Shown piece after piece: positions 18,539 to 27,852 of a DNA stretch of 64,000 nt. Below the pieces are notes generated by a model, which did not search any database, was not told where the DNA came from, and worked only from the letters and a program-made list of their open reading frames with translations. Position numbers and translations under genes: made by a program. The stretch spans positions 1-64,000 of the forward strand of contig NKIU01000004.1 in assembly GCA_002256245.1 (NCBI GenBank), in the 5' to 3' direction. Origin of the DNA: Pseudorhodobacter sp. PARRP1 (GTDB lineage Bacteria > Pseudomonadota > Alphaproteobacteria > Rhodobacterales > Rhodobacteraceae). Each line of letters begins with the position of its first letter. Position 1 is the stretch's first letter.

Positions 18539-19924
18539 TCATGCCAGTTTCTGCAGGATGCGCGCCCACGAGCGGATGCCCTTGTGGAAGCATTCCAGAT
18601 CGTATTTTTCATTCGGGCTGTGGATCTGATCATTGTCGCGGCCAAAGCCCACCAGCATCGCATCCATATCCAGATAGGTCTTGAAATAGCCCGCGATGGG
18701 GATCGAGCCACCGCAGCCGATATAGGCGGCGGGCACGTGCCACTCATCCGTCAGGGCTTGGCGCGCGGCCTCGAAGGCTGGGTCGGCGATCGACATCACG
18801 CTGGCGCCACCGCTGCCGTGGCTTTTCCATTCCACCCGGCAATCGGCGGGGACCTGTGCCTCGACCCAAGCGCGGAAATTGGCGCGGATGGCTTCGCCGT
18901 CTTGCTCGCCCACCAGCCGGAACGACACTTTCGCATGGGCCTGTGCGGGCAGCACGGTTTTGAAGCCCTCGCCGGTATAGCCGCCCCAGATGCCGTTGAT
19001 CTCAGCCGTCGGGCGCGACCACAGCATTTCCAAGGGCGTGCGGTCTTGTTCGCCAATCGGGATCGAGAGGCCAACATCGCCAAGGTATTTCGCGTGATCG
19101 AACGCCAGCGATTGCCATTGCTGGCGGATGGCGTCGGGCAATTCGGTGACGCCATCGTAGAAATTCGGGATCACGATGCGGCCGGTGGCGTCGGTCAGGT
19201 TGCCAAGGATTTTCGACAGGATCTTGATCGGGTTCGCCGCAGCGCCGCCGTAAGAGCCCGAATGCAGGTCTTTGTTGGCGGCGTGGATGGTCATCTCCTC
19301 GCCCAGCAGGCCGCGCAGCATGGTGGTGATGGCGGGGGTGTTGTCACCGAACAGGCCGGTGTCGCAGATCAGGGCGATGTCGGCGCGCAGTTCGGCGGCG
19401 TTTTCCTGCATGAACGGGATCAGGCTAGGCGAGCCCGATTCTTCCTCGCCCTCAAGGAAGATCGTCAGGCGGCCGGGCAGGCTGCCATGCACGGCTTTCC
19501 AGGCGCGGCAGGCCTCAAGAAACGTCATAAGCTGGCCTTTGTCGTCCGAGGCGCCGCGTGCGCGGATCACTTTTCCGGCAGCGGTGTCTTGCACTTGCGG
19601 ATCAAACGGGTCGCGGTCCCACAGCGTCAGCGGATCGACCGGTTGCACATCATAGTGGCCGTAGAACAGCAGGTGCTTTTCACCGCCGTTCGGACTTTCA
19701 CCGCCGCCATGTGCCACCACCATCGGATGGCCGGGGGTGGGGCGGCTGGCTGCTTCAAACCCCAAGGATTTCAGGTCTTCGACCAGCCAATCTGCGGCGC
19801 GGGCGCAATCGGCCTTGTAGGCCGGGTCGGTCGAAATCGACGGAATACGCAGCAGGTCAAGCAAGCGGTCAAGCGCTTGCGGCAGATCGGTGTCGATACG
19901 CGACAGCACAGCATCCAGGCTCAT
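18539..19924 (-). CDS. M20 family metallopeptidase (dipeptidase type)
   Basis: 461 residues. Metal-binding motifs in order: GHYDVQP (His, Asp), the bridging Asp in GASDDKG, catalytic Glu pair in EGEEESGS, an Asp in ICDTG, and the final His in NDQIHSPNEKYD. The dimerisation lid lies between about 200 and 310. The family cleaves dipeptides or deacylates small amides with two zinc ions in the cytoplasm. The sequence resembles the CNDP/DapE-like dipeptidases used without a narrow specificity. Single gene, convergent with DUF1344. Confidence 0.93.
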   Translation of the reverse strand: MSLDAVLSRIDTDLPQALDRLLDLLRIPSISTDPAYKADCARAADWLVEDLKSLGFEAASRPTPGHPMVVAHGGGESPNGGEKHLLFYGHYDVQPVDPLTLWDRDPFDPQVQDTAAGKVIRARGASDDKGQLMTFLEACRAWKAVHGSLPGRLTIFLEGEEESGSPSLIPFMQENAAELRADIALICDTGLFGDNTPAITTMLRGLLGEEMTIHAANKDLHSGSYGGAAANPIKILSKILGNLTDATGRIVIPNFYDGVTELPDAIRQQWQSLAFDHAKYLGDVGLSIPIGEQDRTPLEMLWSRPTAEINGIWGGYTGEGFKTVLPAQAHAKVSFRLVGEQDGEAIRANFRAWVEAQVPADCRVEWKSHGSGGASVMSIADPAFEAARQALTDEWHVPAAYIGCGGSIPIAGYFKTYLDMDAMLVGFGRDNDQIHSPNEKYDLECFHKGIRSWARILQKLA

Positions 19925-20045
19925 CGGGGTCTCCTTCAGATATCGGCGAATATTGGCAAGCGCGACCCTAACAGGCCGGGGGGGACTGTCCAGTGGCGGC
20001 GGGCTGCGCTAAATAGGGGTAAGTTCAGGCAGCCGGAGATGTGGC

Positions 20046-20450
20046 ATGATGAAATATATGGTGGCGGGTGCGGCGCTGGCGTTGGGGCTGGCAAGTGCCG
20101 GTGCAGCCGAAGCGGTGAAGACCGAGACGGCGGCGTTGGGTGGATCAAGCATCACCCTGCATGTGCAGCCGTTTCTGACCGAGACAGAGCTTGCGACGCT
20201 GCGGGTGGTGATGACCAACCCCGAAGCGCTGGCGATTTTTGTGCCCGATACCAGCAAGGGCTTTGCGGCCTTGGCGGTATCGCCCGACGATGGCTTCTTG
20301 CCGGAAGGCGCGCCCGCGGCCTCGGCGCAAGCGATTGGCGGATTGCCCGATGCGGCGGCGGCGGCAAAAGATGCGCTGGCGGCTTGTGACAAGTTGCGCA
20401 AGGGCGAAGCCGCCTGTGTGCTGGTGCTGGAGATTGCGCCCAAGGCCTGA
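20046..20450 (+). CDS. Small exported protein upstream of hemA
   Basis: 134 residues with a signal peptide (cleavage near GAAEA). Short mature region with one disulfide-capable Cys pair (ACDKL and AACVLV). Genes like this often precede hemA in Rhodobacteraceae and are sometimes mislabelled as aminolevulinate synthase; nothing in the protein supports enzyme activity. Divergent from the M20 gene. The FnrL-type site lies between its stop and hemA. Confidence 0.7.
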   Translation: MMKYMVAGAALALGLASAGAAEAVKTETAALGGSSITLHVQPFLTETELATLRVVMTNPEALAIFVPDTSKGFAALAVSPDDGFLPEGAPAASAQAIGGLPDAAAAAKDALAACDKLRKGEAACVLVLEIAPKA

Positions 20451-20493
20451 GGCCTGTGGCGTGGCAAATTGCCGTCTTTCGCCCGCCCGCGGT

Positions 20494-20507
20494 TTGACGC
20501 ACATCAA
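20494..20507. promoter_or_regulatory. FnrL/FNR-type site TTGAC-N4-ATCAA upstream of hemA
   Basis: TTGACGCACATCAA matches the FNR consensus TTGAT-N4-ATCAA at nine of ten positions. It lies 53 bases before the hemA ATG. Low-oxygen control of hemA by FnrL is known in Rhodobacter. Confidence 0.75.
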
Positions 20508-20559
20508 GGTATCTTGTGGCCATATGTTTTAGCAGGGCTGCAAGATGATGGAGAACAAA

Positions 20560-21783
20560 ATGAACTACGACGCCGCCCTTGATACCGCGATTGGCCGTTT
20601 GCACGACGAGGGGCGCTACCGCACCTTCATCGACATCGAGCGCCGCAAGGGCGCTTATCCGCATGCGGTCTGGCGCAAGCCGGATGGGTCCGAGGCCGAT
20701 ATCACGGTGTGGTGCGGCAATGATTACCTTGGCATGGGGCAGCATCCGGTGGTGCTGGCCGCGATGCACGAGGCGCTGGATGCCACTGGCGCAGGTTCGG
20801 GTGGGACGCGCAATATCTCGGGCACGACCGTGTATCACAATCAGCTAGAGGCCGAACTGGCCGATCTGCACGGCAAGGAGGCGGCCTTGGTGTTCACCAG
20901 CGCCTATATCGCCAATGATGCCACGCTTTCGACGTTGCCCAAGCTGTTTCCCGGCCTGATCATTTATTCGGATGCGCTGAACCATGCCTCGATGATCGAA
21001 GGTGTGCGGCGCAATGGCGGGGCGAAGCGGATTTTCCGGCACAATGACGTGGCGCATCTGCGTGAATTGCTGGCGGCGGATGATCCGAGCATCCCGAAGC
21101 TGATCGCGTTTGAATCGATTTACTCGATGGATGGCGATTTCGGCCCGATCAAGGCGATCTGCGATCTGGCAGAGGAATTTGGCGCGCTGACCTATATCGA
21201 CGAGGTGCATGCGGTGGGCATGTATGGCCCGCGCGGCGCAGGGGTGGCGGAACGTGACGGTTTGATGGGCCGGATCGACATCATCAACGGCACTTTGGCC
21301 AAGGCGTATGGGGTGTTTGGCGGCTATATTGCTGCAAGTGCGAAGATGGTCGATGCGGTGCGTTCCTATGCGCCGGGGTTCATCTTTACCACCTCGCTGC
21401 CGCCTGCGGTGGCGGCGGGGGCTGCGGCCTCGGTGCGGTATCTGAAGGGGGCGCAACATCTGCGCGATGCCCAGCAAAATGCCGCGCGTATTCTGAAGAT
21501 GCGCCTGCGCGGTTTGGGCCTGCCGATCATCGACAATGGCACGCATATTGTGCCCGTGCATGTCGGCAACCCCATCCATTGCAAGATGCTGTCTGACATG
21601 TTGCTGGAGCAATTCGGCATTTACGTGCAGCCGATCAACTTCCCCACCGTGCCGCGCGGCACCGAACGGCTGCGGTTTACCCCGTCTCCGGTGCATGATT
21701 CGCAGGCGATTGACGCAGTTGTGAAGGCAATGGACGCGCTTTGGGGCCAGTGTGCGCTAAATCGTGCCGAAGCTGTGGCGTAA
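20560..21783 (+). CDS. hemA: 5-aminolevulinate synthase
   Basis: 407 residues, the same length as Rhodobacter sphaeroides HemA and clearly close to it. It condenses glycine and succinyl-CoA to 5-aminolevulinate, the first step of heme and, in phototrophs, bacteriochlorophyll synthesis (C4 route). The PLP lysine is Lys248 in [27 protein letters not shown] and [13 protein letters not shown] are also recognisable. ATG 20560 is chosen because GGAGA precedes it and the protein then aligns end to end. Probably oxygen-regulated through the FnrL-type site upstream. Whether the cell is phototrophic cannot be told from this window. Confidence 0.98.
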   Translation: MNYDAALDTAIGRLHDEGRYRTFIDIERRKGAYPHAVWRKPDGSEADITVWCGNDYLGMGQHPVVLAAMHEALDATGAGSGGTRNISGTTVYHNQLEAELADLHGKEAALVFTSAYIANDATLSTLPKLFPGLIIYSDALNHASMIEGVRRNGGAKRIFRHNDVAHLRELLAADDPSIPKLIAFESIYSMDGDFGPIKAICDLAEEFGALTYIDEVHAVGMYGPRGAGVAERDGLMGRIDIINGTLAKAYGVFGGYIAASAKMVDAVRSYAPGFIFTTSLPPAVAAGAAASVRYLKGAQHLRDAQQNAARILKMRLRGLGLPIIDNGTHIVPVHVGNPIHCKMLSDMLLEQFGIYVQPINFPTVPRGTERLRFTPSPVHDSQAIDAVVKAMDALWGQCALNRAEAVA

Positions 21784-21789
21784 ATGTCT

Positions 21790-21805
21790 TTCTGCACATG
21801 CAGAA
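21790..21805. promoter_or_regulatory. Palindrome TTCTGCA-CA-TGCAGAA after hemA
   Basis: Perfect 7-bp arms six bases past the hemA stop. It has no T-run. It could be a weak hemA terminator or a dimer site for the next gene 94 bases on. Confidence 0.35.
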
Positions 21806-21898
21806 TCGCTTGCTGCGTGCTAAGTTTTGCCCAATAGACAAAACATGAGTCGCCCCTAAGGGTGACAGGGATATCGGGGCAGAAATGGGGCTCAGCGC

Positions 21899-23125
21899 AT
21901 GATCGGGCGGAGAGTGAAAACTCCGGCAGCCGAATTGGACAAGCCGAAAGGTTTTGACGATTTTGAGCTGCGCTTGGGCGACCTGATGCGGGGCGAGCGT
22001 GCCACGCTGGGCAAAAGCCTGCTTGATATTCAGCGAGAGTTGAAGATCAAGGCCACCTATATCGCCGCGATTGAAAATGCCGATGTCTCGGCGTTTGAAA
22101 CCCCCGGTTTCATCGCGGGCAACGTGCGGTCTTATGCGCGGTATCTGGGGATGGACCCGGATTGGGCCTTTGCCAAGTTCTGCCGTGAAGCGAATTTTGA
22201 AGTGGCGCATGGCATGTCGGCGGCGGCCTCGTCGGTGTCGATGACGGCGATGCGGGCGCGGCAGGTGGCCAATGAGGGGCGCGAGGGGTTTGGCGATCTG
22301 AACACCGCGTTCATTCCGCGCAACGAAAGCCTGTTTGCCCGGGTTGAACCCGGCGCGATTGGCTCGCTGGCGGTGCTGGTCGCGTTGATCGGGGCGCTGG
22401 GGTATGGCGGCTGGTCGGTGCTCCAGGAAGTGCAGCGCGTGCAGCTTGCCCCGGTCGAACAAGCCCCGGTGGTGGTGGCCGAGTTGGACCCGCTGGCAGG
22501 CGTCAAAGCCGCGCCCGAGCAGGTGGCCGATGCTGGTGCCGATGCGCAGGCGGGCAGCGATACGCAGGCGGGCAGCGATCAGCTTGACCGTTTGTATCAG
22601 CCCGAGGCGTTGGAGGCTCCGGTGCTGACCGCGCGCGACGGCCCGATCGGCACGATCAATCCGCGTAGCGCGGGCGTGCTGACGGCGGATGCAGGCGCAA
22701 CCGATCCTGCGCCGCAAGACAGTTTGCAGGCGGCGATTGACGACACGGTGCAGGTTGTGGCGGATGCCAAGCCGGGCGTCGAAGTGCTGGCCGTGCGCCC
22801 GTCGTGGGTGCGGGTGTCGGCGGCGGACGGCACGGTGCTGTTCGAGAAAATCCTTGATGCGGGCGAGCGTTACGCGGTGCCGCCGTTGCAACAGGCGGCG
22901 GTCTTGCGCTCGGGCAACTCGGGCTCGATCTATTTCGTGGTCAATGGCAAGACTTACGGCCCAGCAGCACCCGGCGCGCAGGTGGTCAAGAACGTGGCCC
23001 TGTCGGCCGAGGCGCTGACCACCGGCTATCAGACCGCCGATATCAGCGGCGACGCTGATCTGGCGCAGTTTGTGAATGTGGCCGATGCCAGCCTGCCCGC
23101 CGCACCGGTGGTGCCGTCGGAATAG
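21899..23125 (+). CDS. RodZ-like helix-turn-helix membrane protein
   Basis: 408 residues. Cytoplasmic HTH_25 domain at about 25-100 (LGDLMRGERATLGKSLLDIQREL, ATYIAAIENAD), a single transmembrane helix at about 159-177, a disordered Ala/Gly/Pro-rich linker with short repeats (AGSDTQAGSD), and a C-terminal DUF4115 domain in the periplasm. RodZ links MreB to the cell-wall machinery. It precedes ispG, the arrangement found in E. coli and many other proteobacteria, which supports the call. A terminator separates the two genes. Confidence 0.85.
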   Translation: MIGRRVKTPAAELDKPKGFDDFELRLGDLMRGERATLGKSLLDIQRELKIKATYIAAIENADVSAFETPGFIAGNVRSYARYLGMDPDWAFAKFCREANFEVAHGMSAAASSVSMTAMRARQVANEGREGFGDLNTAFIPRNESLFARVEPGAIGSLAVLVALIGALGYGGWSVLQEVQRVQLAPVEQAPVVVAELDPLAGVKAAPEQVADAGADAQAGSDTQAGSDQLDRLYQPEALEAPVLTARDGPIGTINPRSAGVLTADAGATDPAPQDSLQAAIDDTVQVVADAKPGVEVLAVRPSWVRVSAADGTVLFEKILDAGERYAVPPLQQAAVLRSGNSGSIYFVVNGKTYGPAAPGAQVVKNVALSAEALTTGYQTADISGDADLAQFVNVADASLPAAPVVPSE

Positions 23126-23152
23126 GCCTGCACAAAGTTGATGAAGGCAATG

Positions 23153-23179
23153 GCCCCGGACGGTTGCTCCGGGGCTTTT
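23153..23179 (+). terminator. Terminator between the rodZ-like gene and ispG
   Basis: Perfect 8-bp stem GCCCCGGA/TCCGGGGC, loop CGGTTGC, then TTTT. ispG therefore probably has its own promoter or depends on read-through. Confidence 0.85.
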
Positions 23180-23215
23180 GCTTGTCTATCTATAGGCCGA
23201 CAGAAGGAGCCCGCG

Positions 23216-24349
23216 ATGACCCATAATCCGATCCGCCCCTGGCGCAATATCGAGCGGCGGGTGTCGCGGCAAATACGTGTCGGCAAGGTCTTGGTGGGCG
23301 GCGATGCGCCGATTTCGGTGCAGACCATGACCAACACGCTGACCACCGATGTGGCGGCAACGATCGCGCAAATTCAACGCTGTGCGATTGCGGGCGCGGA
23401 TATCGTGCGGGTCTCCACCCCGGATGAGGGCAGCACGTTTGCGCTGCGCGAGATCGTCAAAGAATCGCCGGTGCCGATCGTGGCGGATATCCATTTCCAC
23501 TACAAACGCGCGATTGAGGCGGCCGAGGCGGGGGCGGCTTGTCTGCGCATCAACCCCGGCAATATCGGCAATGCGCAGCGCGTGCGCGATGTGGTGCAGG
23601 CGGCGAAGGATCACGGCTGTTCGATCCGCATTGGCGTCAACGCGGGCAGTCTGGAAAAGCATCTGCTGGACAAATACGGCGAGCCTTGCCCGGATGCGAT
23701 GGTGGAAAGCGGGATGGATCACATCCGATTGCTTTTGGACAACGACTTCCACGAGTTCAAGATTTCGGTGAAGGCGTCAGACGTGTTCATGGCTGCCGCC
23801 GCCTATCAGCAACTGGCGATGGCGACCGATGCGCCGATCCATCTGGGGATCACCGAGGCGGGCGGGCTGGTGTCGGGCACGGTGAAATCGGCGATTGGCC
23901 TTGGCAATCTGCTGTGGTCGGGAATTGGCGATACCATCCGCGTCAGCCTGTCGGCGGACCCGGTGGAAGAAGTGAAAGTCGGGTTCGAGATTTTGAAATC
24001 GCTGGGCCTGCGCCATCGCGGGGTGACGATCATCTCTTGCCCGTCCTGTGCGCGGCAGGGGTTTGACGTGATCAAGACGGTGTCGGCGCTGGAGGACCGT
24101 TTGGCGCATATCACCACAAGCCTGAGCCTGTCGATCATCGGCTGCGTGGTCAACGGGCCGGGTGAGGCGCTGATGACCGACATCGGCTTTACCGGCGGTG
24201 GCGCGGGGTCGGGGATGGTGTATCTGGCGGGCAAGCAAGATCACAAACTGGGTAACGAGGGCATGGTGGATCACATCGTCGCCTTGGTCGAGAAGAAGGC
24301 GGCAGAGATTGAGGCCGCAGCGGATGAGTCGGCTGCGCAAGCTGTCTGA
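23216..24349 (+). CDS. ispG: 4-hydroxy-3-methylbut-2-en-1-yl diphosphate synthase
   Basis: 377 residues. TIM-barrel N-terminal part ([30 protein letters not shown]) and C-terminal iron-sulfur part with the cluster ligands in SCPSCAR and [10 protein letters not shown]. It reduces cyclic MEcPP to HMBPP in the non-mevalonate isoprenoid pathway. The start is ATG 23216 behind AAGGAG. Hairpin follows the stop. Confidence 0.97.
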   Translation: MTHNPIRPWRNIERRVSRQIRVGKVLVGGDAPISVQTMTNTLTTDVAATIAQIQRCAIAGADIVRVSTPDEGSTFALREIVKESPVPIVADIHFHYKRAIEAAEAGAACLRINPGNIGNAQRVRDVVQAAKDHGCSIRIGVNAGSLEKHLLDKYGEPCPDAMVESGMDHIRLLLDNDFHEFKISVKASDVFMAAAAYQQLAMATDAPIHLGITEAGGLVSGTVKSAIGLGNLLWSGIGDTIRVSLSADPVEEVKVGFEILKSLGLRHRGVTIISCPSCARQGFDVIKTVSALEDRLAHITTSLSLSIIGCVVNGPGEALMTDIGFTGGGAGSGMVYLAGKQDHKLGNEGMVDHIVALVEKKAAEIEAAADESAAQAV

Positions 24350-24371
24350 CGCCGTGCCATTGGCCGCCCGT

Positions 24372-24396
24372 GCGCGGGGGTTTCACACCCCCGCGC
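24372..24396 (+). terminator. Hairpin after ispG
   Basis: Ten-bp perfect stem GCGCGGGGGT/ACCCCCGCGC, loop TTCAC. No T-run follows. Very stable, likely the transcript end. Confidence 0.6.
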
Positions 24397-24431
24397 CCGC
24401 TTGCTGTGCCAGCAACCGGGCTTCCCCCGTG

Positions 24432-24475
24432 GAGTATTTCCACCAAGATGAAGCAAAATTTTAGATAAGTTTTAT
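24432..24475. repeat. Dispersed intergenic element, copy 3
   Basis: GAGTATTT, CAAGATGAAG, AAAATTTTAG, AAGTTTTAT; nearly the same as the copy at 17486. Lies between the 3' ends of ispG and the dsbA-like gene. Confidence 0.6.
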
Positions 24476-24500
24476 TAATTTCGGGATGGAGCGGGTTGGC

Positions 24501-25277
24501 CTAGCTTTTACGCTCGGACGCCACGATCTGCTGCATACCGTCCAACGGCACGTAGCCGCGCAGCATCTGGCTGTCGATCACGAAGGTCGGCGTGCCGCTG
24601 ATCTGCATTTTGGTGCCAAGCTCTTGGTTGGCGGCGATCACGCTGCTGACCTCATCCGATGCCATGCGGTCAAGCACGGGCTTGGGCTCGAAGCCAAGAT
24701 CGGTGGCAAGGCGGCCCAGTGTTTCGGCATCGGGCGCGCCGCGCAGGGTGATCAGCGCGTCATGGGCTTTTTTGTAGGCGTCATTGCCGTGCAGTTGCAG
24801 CACCGCGATGGCGAAGCGGGCCGAGGTGACGGAATCTTCGCCCAAGATCGGGTATTCTTTCAGCACAAGGCGGATGTTGCCGTCCGCTTTCACCAGATCT
24901 TCGACCTCTTGATAGGCCTTGCGGCAATAGCCGCAGCGGTTGTCCATGAACTCGACGACGGTGACATCGCCATCGGGGTTGCCGCCGACCCACGAGGCCT
25001 TGTCGGCAAAGAGATCGGCCTTGTGATCGGTCACCAGTTGCTTGTCGGTGGCCTGCTCGGCCTGGGCCTGGCGGTCTTGCAGCACGTTCATCGCCTCGAC
25101 CAGCACTTCGGGGTTTTCCAGAAGGTAGGCTTTCACCTCGGCACGAAAGGCGGTGCGCTCGGCTTCGGTCATCGCGGCCGGACCTTCGGCAAGGGCGGGG
25201 GCGGCGAGGGTGCAGGCGAGCAGGGCAGCGAGAACGGGCAGGCGGGGCAGGAACGGGCGGGGCAGGAACGGGCGCAT
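24501..25277 (-). CDS. DsbA-like thioredoxin-fold protein (CGYC active site)
   Basis: 258 residues with a signal peptide, a helical N-terminal extension (about 35-85), then a thioredoxin fold with active site CGYC in MDNRCGYCRKAY, a cis-Pro in SGTPTF, and an inserted helical domain. Resembles the Com1/DsbA group of periplasmic disulfide oxidases or isomerases. The signal peptide begins with a duplicated unit (RPFLP twice), from a 15-base perfect tandem repeat at 25244-25273. Divergent from the aminotransferase gene across 92 bases. Confidence 0.9.
   Translation of the reverse strand: MRPFLPRPFLPRLPVLAALLACTLAAPALAEGPAAMTEAERTAFRAEVKAYLLENPEVLVEAMNVLQDRQAQAEQATDKQLVTDHKADLFADKASWVGGNPDGDVTVVEFMDNRCGYCRKAYQEVEDLVKADGNIRLVLKEYPILGEDSVTSARFAIAVLQLHGNDAYKKAHDALITLRGAPDAETLGRLATDLGFEPKPVLDRMASDEVSSVIAANQELGTKMQISGTPTFVIDSQMLRGYVPLDGMQQIVASERKS
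25244..25273. repeat. Two perfect 15-base tandem units in the signal peptide of the DsbA-like gene
   Basis: The unit GGGGCAGGAACGGGC occurs twice in a row (plus strand). In frame it doubles the peptide RPFLP just after the start Met. Such units can change number by slippage. Confidence 0.85.
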
Positions 25278-25369
25278 CGGGGGAACCTCGGGGTGGGCCG
25301 GACGGGTCGGCCGGGGTTGACGAACGCCTTGTCGGCGGGACTATTGGCGGCAACAATAGGGGCAGGGTG

Positions 25370-26545
25370 ATGGATAGATCAAGCCGGGGTCAGGTTGATC
25401 CCTTCATTGTGATGGATATGGTGGCGGAAGCCGCATCGCTTGAGGCTGCGGGCCGCCGGATCATTCATATGGAGGTGGGTCAGCCCTCGACCCCTGCGCC
25501 GGCGGGGGCGCTTGCGGCGCTGGCGGCGCGGATGGGGGCCGATGCTTTGGGCTATACGGTGTCGTTGGGGATACCAGAGCTGCGGGCGGGGATCGCCGCA
25601 CTTTATCAACGCTGGTATGGGGTTACGCTGAACCCCGCGCGGGTGGTTGTGACCGCCGGATCGTCGGGGGCGTTTCTTTTGGCCTTCACCGCGTTGTTCG
25701 ATGCGGGCGACCGGGTGGGGATGGGCGAGCCGGGCTATCCGTCTTACCGCCAGATCCTGAAGGCGTTGTCGTTGCAGCCGGTGGGGATTGCGACGAAGCC
25801 TGAGAACCGTTTGCAGCCGGTGCCTGCGGATTTGGACGGCGTGGAGATGAAGGGGCTGATCGTGGCCTCGCCCGGCAATCCTTCGGGCACGATGCTGTCA
25901 AAAGATGCCTTGCGCGATCTGATCGGCTATGCGCAAAGCCGCGGGATCAGCTTTGTCTCGGATGAGATTTACCACGGGCTGCATTACGGTGCGCGCGCGC
26001 ATTCGGCGCTGGAGATCAGTGACGATGTCTATGTGATCAACAGCTTTTCGAAGTATTTCAGCATGACCGGCTGGCGGGTGGGCTGGATGGTGGTGCCCGA
26101 GGATCACATCCGCACCGTCGAGCGGTTGGCGCAGAACATGTTCATCTGCGCGCCGCATGTGTCTCAGGTGGCGGCTTTGGCGGCGCTGGACTGTATTGAG
26201 GAAATGGAGGCCAACCGCGCGGTTTATGCCGAAAACCGGCGGTTGATGTTGGAGGGCTTGCCGAAAGCCGGGTTTGACAAGATCGCGCCGCCCGATGGCG
26301 CGTTCTACATCTATGCCGATGTCAGTGACTTCACCGAAGATTCATTGGCCTTTGCGCGCGACATTCTGCACAAAGCCGGGGTGGCGGTGACGCCGGGGTT
26401 GGACTTTGACCCGGTGCGCGGGCGGCAGACCTTGCGGTTTTCCTATGCGCGCGGGACGGCGGATATCGTGGAAGGGTTGGCGCGGCTGAGCGCGTATATG
26501 GGGCAGAGGGCGGAGCCTCCGGCGGGGATATTTAAGAACAGATGA
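25370..26545 (+). CDS. Pyridoxal-phosphate aminotransferase, class I/II
   Basis: 391 residues. PLP lysine in SFSKYFSMTGWRVGW, the Asn/Asp/Tyr cofactor residues in SPGNPSGTM and SDEIYHGL, and the substrate Arg near the C-terminus (RFSYAR). It belongs to the fold-type I group near aspartate/aromatic aminotransferases. The amino donor cannot be told. ATG 25370 preferred (GTG three bases before is possible). Its stop overlaps the amidase start by four bases, so these unrelated enzymes are co-translated. Confidence 0.92.
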   Translation: MDRSSRGQVDPFIVMDMVAEAASLEAAGRRIIHMEVGQPSTPAPAGALAALAARMGADALGYTVSLGIPELRAGIAALYQRWYGVTLNPARVVVTAGSSGAFLLAFTALFDAGDRVGMGEPGYPSYRQILKALSLQPVGIATKPENRLQPVPADLDGVEMKGLIVASPGNPSGTMLSKDALRDLIGYAQSRGISFVSDEIYHGLHYGARAHSALEISDDVYVINSFSKYFSMTGWRVGWMVVPEDHIRTVERLAQNMFICAPHVSQVAALAALDCIEEMEANRAVYAENRRLMLEGLPKAGFDKIAPPDGAFYIYADVSDFTEDSLAFARDILHKAGVAVTPGLDFDPVRGRQTLRFSYARGTADIVEGLARLSAYMGQRAEPPAGIFKNR

Positions 26546-26546
26546 A
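26524..26546. repeat. Dispersed intergenic element, copy 4 (partial)
   Basis: GGGATATTTAAGAACAGATGAAA. It overlaps the last codons of the aminotransferase gene and supplies the ATG of the amidase gene. Confidence 0.4.
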
Positions 26547-27741
26547 ATCGCTTTTTAGTCTTGTTTTAGTGATTTGCGGGCTGGCTTTTGCCGGGCAGGC
26601 GCAACAGCTTTCGGGCTTGGCGAAGTTTCAGCCCGCAGCGTCGGAGATCGTCGATGCCGGGTCTGGCGTGCAGATTGATCTGGGGCTGTCGCAGGCGGTG
26701 CCGTGGCGGGTGCGGGTGCTGGATGATCCGGCGCGGCTGGTGGTGGATTTCCGCGAGGTGGATTGGGCGGGCCTTGCCGATATGCCGCAGGCCAGCGATG
26801 CGGTGGTGGCGATGCGGGCGGGGGTGTTTCGCCCCGGCTGGTCGCGGCTGGTGCTGGAACTGGCAAGCCCGATGCAGGTGACCTCTGCCGAGATGCGCAC
26901 GGATGGCGCGGTTGGTGTGCATCTGCGGCTGGAGCCTGCCAGTGCGGAAAGTTTTGCGGCGCAAGCGGCGCTGCCGGAGCCTGCCGAATGGACGCTGCCG
27001 CAGCCTGCGCTGTTGGCGCCTGCGCCGAAAAAGCCGGGCAAGCTGGTGGTCGTGCTGGACCCCGGCCATGGCGGCATTGATCCCGGCGCCGAGCGGGACG
27101 GGCAGAACGAAAAGACTCTGGTGCTGAAATTCGCCCGCGAGTTGAAAGAGGCGCTGCTGCGCGATGGTGGCTTTGATGTGGTGATGACGCGGGACGACGA
27201 TGTGTTCGTGCCGCTGGAGACGCGGATCTCGATTGCGCATCAGGCCGGGGCGGGGGTGTTTTTGGCGCTGCACGCCGATGCGATTGCCGAGGGTGATGCG
27301 GTGGGGGCCACGATCTACACGCTTTCTGCCGATGCCAGTGACGAGGCCTCGGCCGCGCTGGCCGAGCGGCATGACCGCGATGATCTGCTGGCGGGGGTCG
27401 ATCTGAGCCAGCAGGATGATCTGGTGGCCGAAGTGCTGATGGATATGGCGCGCACCGACACCAGCCCGCGCACCGAGCGTCTGGCCATGGCGCTGGAGAC
27501 GGCGATCAAGGCGCAGGGGCTGAAAATGCACCGCCATCCGCGCCAGCAGGCGAGTTTTTCGGTGCTGAAATCGGCGGATATCCCGTCGCTTTTGCTGGAG
27601 TTGGGGTTTTTATCCTCGGAGCGTGATCTGAAGCGGCTGAACGATCCGACATGGCGCGCGACGATGGCTGCGGCGGTGGTGTCGGGGTTGAAGGCCTGGG
27701 CCAAACAGGATGCGGGTTTGCAGGCGCTGCCGCTGAAGTGA
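26542..27741 (+). CDS. N-acetylmuramoyl-L-alanine amidase (AmiC-like, AMIN domain)
   Basis: 399 residues. Signal peptide (about 1-20), an AMIN-type beta domain at about 35-135 that targets the cell-wall septum, linker, then amidase_3 domain from about 170. Zinc ligands: His in DPGHGG, Glu in GQNEKT, His in LHADA; catalytic Glu in LLELGFLS. It cuts the stem peptide from glycan strands during daughter-cell separation. The neighbouring downstream PBP1a gene builds peptidoglycan. Confidence 0.94.
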   Translation: MKSLFSLVLVICGLAFAGQAQQLSGLAKFQPAASEIVDAGSGVQIDLGLSQAVPWRVRVLDDPARLVVDFREVDWAGLADMPQASDAVVAMRAGVFRPGWSRLVLELASPMQVTSAEMRTDGAVGVHLRLEPASAESFAAQAALPEPAEWTLPQPALLAPAPKKPGKLVVVLDPGHGGIDPGAERDGQNEKTLVLKFARELKEALLRDGGFDVVMTRDDDVFVPLETRISIAHQAGAGVFLALHADAIAEGDAVGATIYTLSADASDEASAALAERHDRDDLLAGVDLSQQDDLVAEVLMDMARTDTSPRTERLAMALETAIKAQGLKMHRHPRQQASFSVLKSADIPSLLLELGFLSSERDLKRLNDPTWRATMAAAVVSGLKAWAKQDAGLQALPLK

Positions 27742-27852
27742 TGGCGGCACATCGCCCGTTATGAAAAATCGCAGCGGAGTGTTTTGACCTTTCCGCCCGC
27801 CCGCGTGTATAAGCGCGCGTGCGGGGGCAGGGTGCCTGTCGCGATTGCGGGA

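Noticed and set aside
20461-20559. Aminolevulinate synthase label for the small gene before hemA
   Set aside because: It is a 134-residue exported protein without the PLP fold; such labels come from the neighbouring gene.
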